From NCBI GenBank assembly GCA_036924085.1, contig JAVGWX010000003.1, forward strand, positions 118,490,264-118,554,263: a stretch of DNA of 64,000 bases. Reading direction: 5' to 3'. Below, in pieces: positions 62,693-64,000 of the stretch. Numbering within the stretch: the first letter of the stretch is position 1; each line of letters opens with the position of its first letter. This DNA comes from Ariolimax columbianus (Eukaryota; Mollusca; Gastropoda; Stylommatophora; Arionidae). A model generated the notes under the pieces. That model searched no databases. It had not been told where the DNA came from and saw only the letters and a list, made by a program, of their open reading frames with translations. Made by a program: the position numbers and the translations under genes.

Positions 62693-64000
62693 TCACTCCT
62701 ACACGAACGAAAAGTCATCAATGATGTCCATTTTGTCGGAAGTCTTAACAAAATCAGTTATGCGTTCTTGCAGAGGTGATTTCTATAGCATTTTATTTTA
62801 CATAATGAACTTCTCATCCTCATTTTCAAACCTACTTAGACCGGTTTTACGACATGCGTATCATGGTTAACATTATCTGTTATATATTCCCAGTAAAGGG
62901 ACCGGGGAATCTAATATGTCGACCAGTCTGAAATAATCTTATCCAAAAAATATGATATGTCTATGGAACCAGGTTACAAAAGAAGTTCATTGTATTTACA
63001 ATGCATAATTCTGGGACTGTGCAATATTTAGAAATGGCTGTAGTGAAAGCTTAATGCAATCTTCTTACAATCTATCTATGACATATAAACTCATCAAATA
63101 TAAAGTTAATGATAAAATAAAATGCAGAAGAAAAATAAACGTTAATTGACGCTGTTACACAAGTAATGTCATTTAACCATTCAATTCAAATCGACTCGCC
63201 TGTTTTTGCCCCATTTAGAAGAACGCTGCATCGGAATATCTGCGGTGACAGTTTCAGTAGCATTGGTTTTAATTAATAATGTTACTAGCCCTATAAACAA
63301 CGCTCTTTAGTCACCGTTTACACAAATCTTTTGTAGGCTTCTTCTCAGGTGCCAGTCGGGTTAAACATTAGCCCACCAAAAAAAAAAAAAAACCAGATTC
63401 AGCTTTAGAAGTCTCTAACATTTCATTTCTGACAGTATTATCTGCTACGGTAATAACATTTTCCCATTTAGGTATGATTTCCTTATCTGAAATATCTACC
63501 GGCCACTATATTTTCATGATGAAAGGAGTCTAGCACCACGTTTTCGTTATACAGAAGCTATTCAGTTGTGTTAGCTGTATCTAGATAAACGATCGTCTAG
63601 TGAGATGAAGCTTTTGGTCGATCTGTTAAAACAACATCATCGTTTCAAGCTGCATCCATTGATCTATTCAGAACTTGCTACCAGGGCAGAGTTCTTTTAG
63701 ATCACTAACGCTATCTCAGAAACGGTTGCAGATAAAATATTAAACCTTTATAGACACAAGTTATTTTGTTATGTTCTTTTATTCTTCTGTTTTGTATGAA
63801 CATTAATAATAAGGATTACTGATTTACTACCTTGGAGAATTGATATGTTATCGTTCCTTCTTTAAATTTGTTTTTATTTTAAAAATTAATTATTTAAAAA
63901 AATATTGTTGACTGTATTTGGTATGTGTGTGAAGGCTGTAAGTATTTATATTCAGAACAAGCCGATCAAAATGTTAACTGGTGGATAGATAGATAATAGA
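62693..64000. other. AT-rich sequence without supported gene
   Basis: Downstream of copy A there is no rDNA sequence, which argues against a simple insertion into an rDNA unit. A 15-nt poly-A run lies near 63378-63392. No open frame or array of note. Confidence 0.45.

Overview
This is a 64 kb window of animal nuclear DNA. It is AT-rich, has no bacterial operon structure, and is dominated by decayed retrotransposons, tRNA-derived SINEs, minisatellites and microsatellites. The 18S rRNA sequence near 56 kb is metazoan. Together with the LINE and SINE families it suggests a mollusc or another lophotrochozoan; I cannot name the species, and this assignment is inference.

Region by region: 0-5.2 kb holds LINE reverse-transcriptase debris, a short LINE copy with a clean 12-bp target-site duplication (TSD), and small minisatellites. 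5.6-9.1 kb holds a SINE-like repeat, an RNase H fragment and two minisatellites. 10.9-15.0 kb holds several LINE relics on both strands. 15.17-21.55 kb is a nested pair of copies of one RNase H-bearing LINE family: an old, internally deleted copy B, interrupted by a young, 5'-truncated copy A'. 21.86-22.31 kb is a 53-bp minisatellite. 25.9-29.1 kb is a decayed RTE-like LINE interrupted by a SINE and by another LINE tail. 30.9-32.7 kb holds a SINE, a dispersed repeat and LINE tails, followed by an antisense copy C of the main family (32.66-34.54 kb). 35-43.6 kb is rich in minisatellites, including three arrays of one 22-bp repeat, plus further LINE fragments.

44.35-44.76 kb carries the only convincing host coding sequence: a first exon encoding a signal peptide and ending in a consensus splice donor. 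44.9-49.5 kb holds SINEs, dispersed repeats and a split 37-bp minisatellite. 50-51.3 kb holds a LINE tail and a Tc1/mariner-IS630-type transposase relic.

The outstanding locus is 54.81-62.69 kb. A full-length LINE (copy A) has one uninterrupted 1,305-codon frame with endonuclease, reverse transcriptase, RNase H and a terminal Cys/His motif. It is preceded, in the same orientation, by a GC-rich stretch that looks like pre-rRNA leader, about 1.27 kb of 18S rRNA, and a degenerating tandem array whose units join an 18S segment to a hairpin. The whole 7.85 kb block is bounded by a 12-bp direct repeat that matches the TSD length of the other copies. I read this as an rRNA-LINE chimeric retro-insertion, by template switching or co-transcription with an rDNA copy. 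An assembly artefact and an alternative 5' boundary at 58,087 are stated as competing explanations.

Apart from the signal-peptide exon, no pathway or operon can be described. The window mainly records repeated waves of retrotransposition and tandem-repeat growth.
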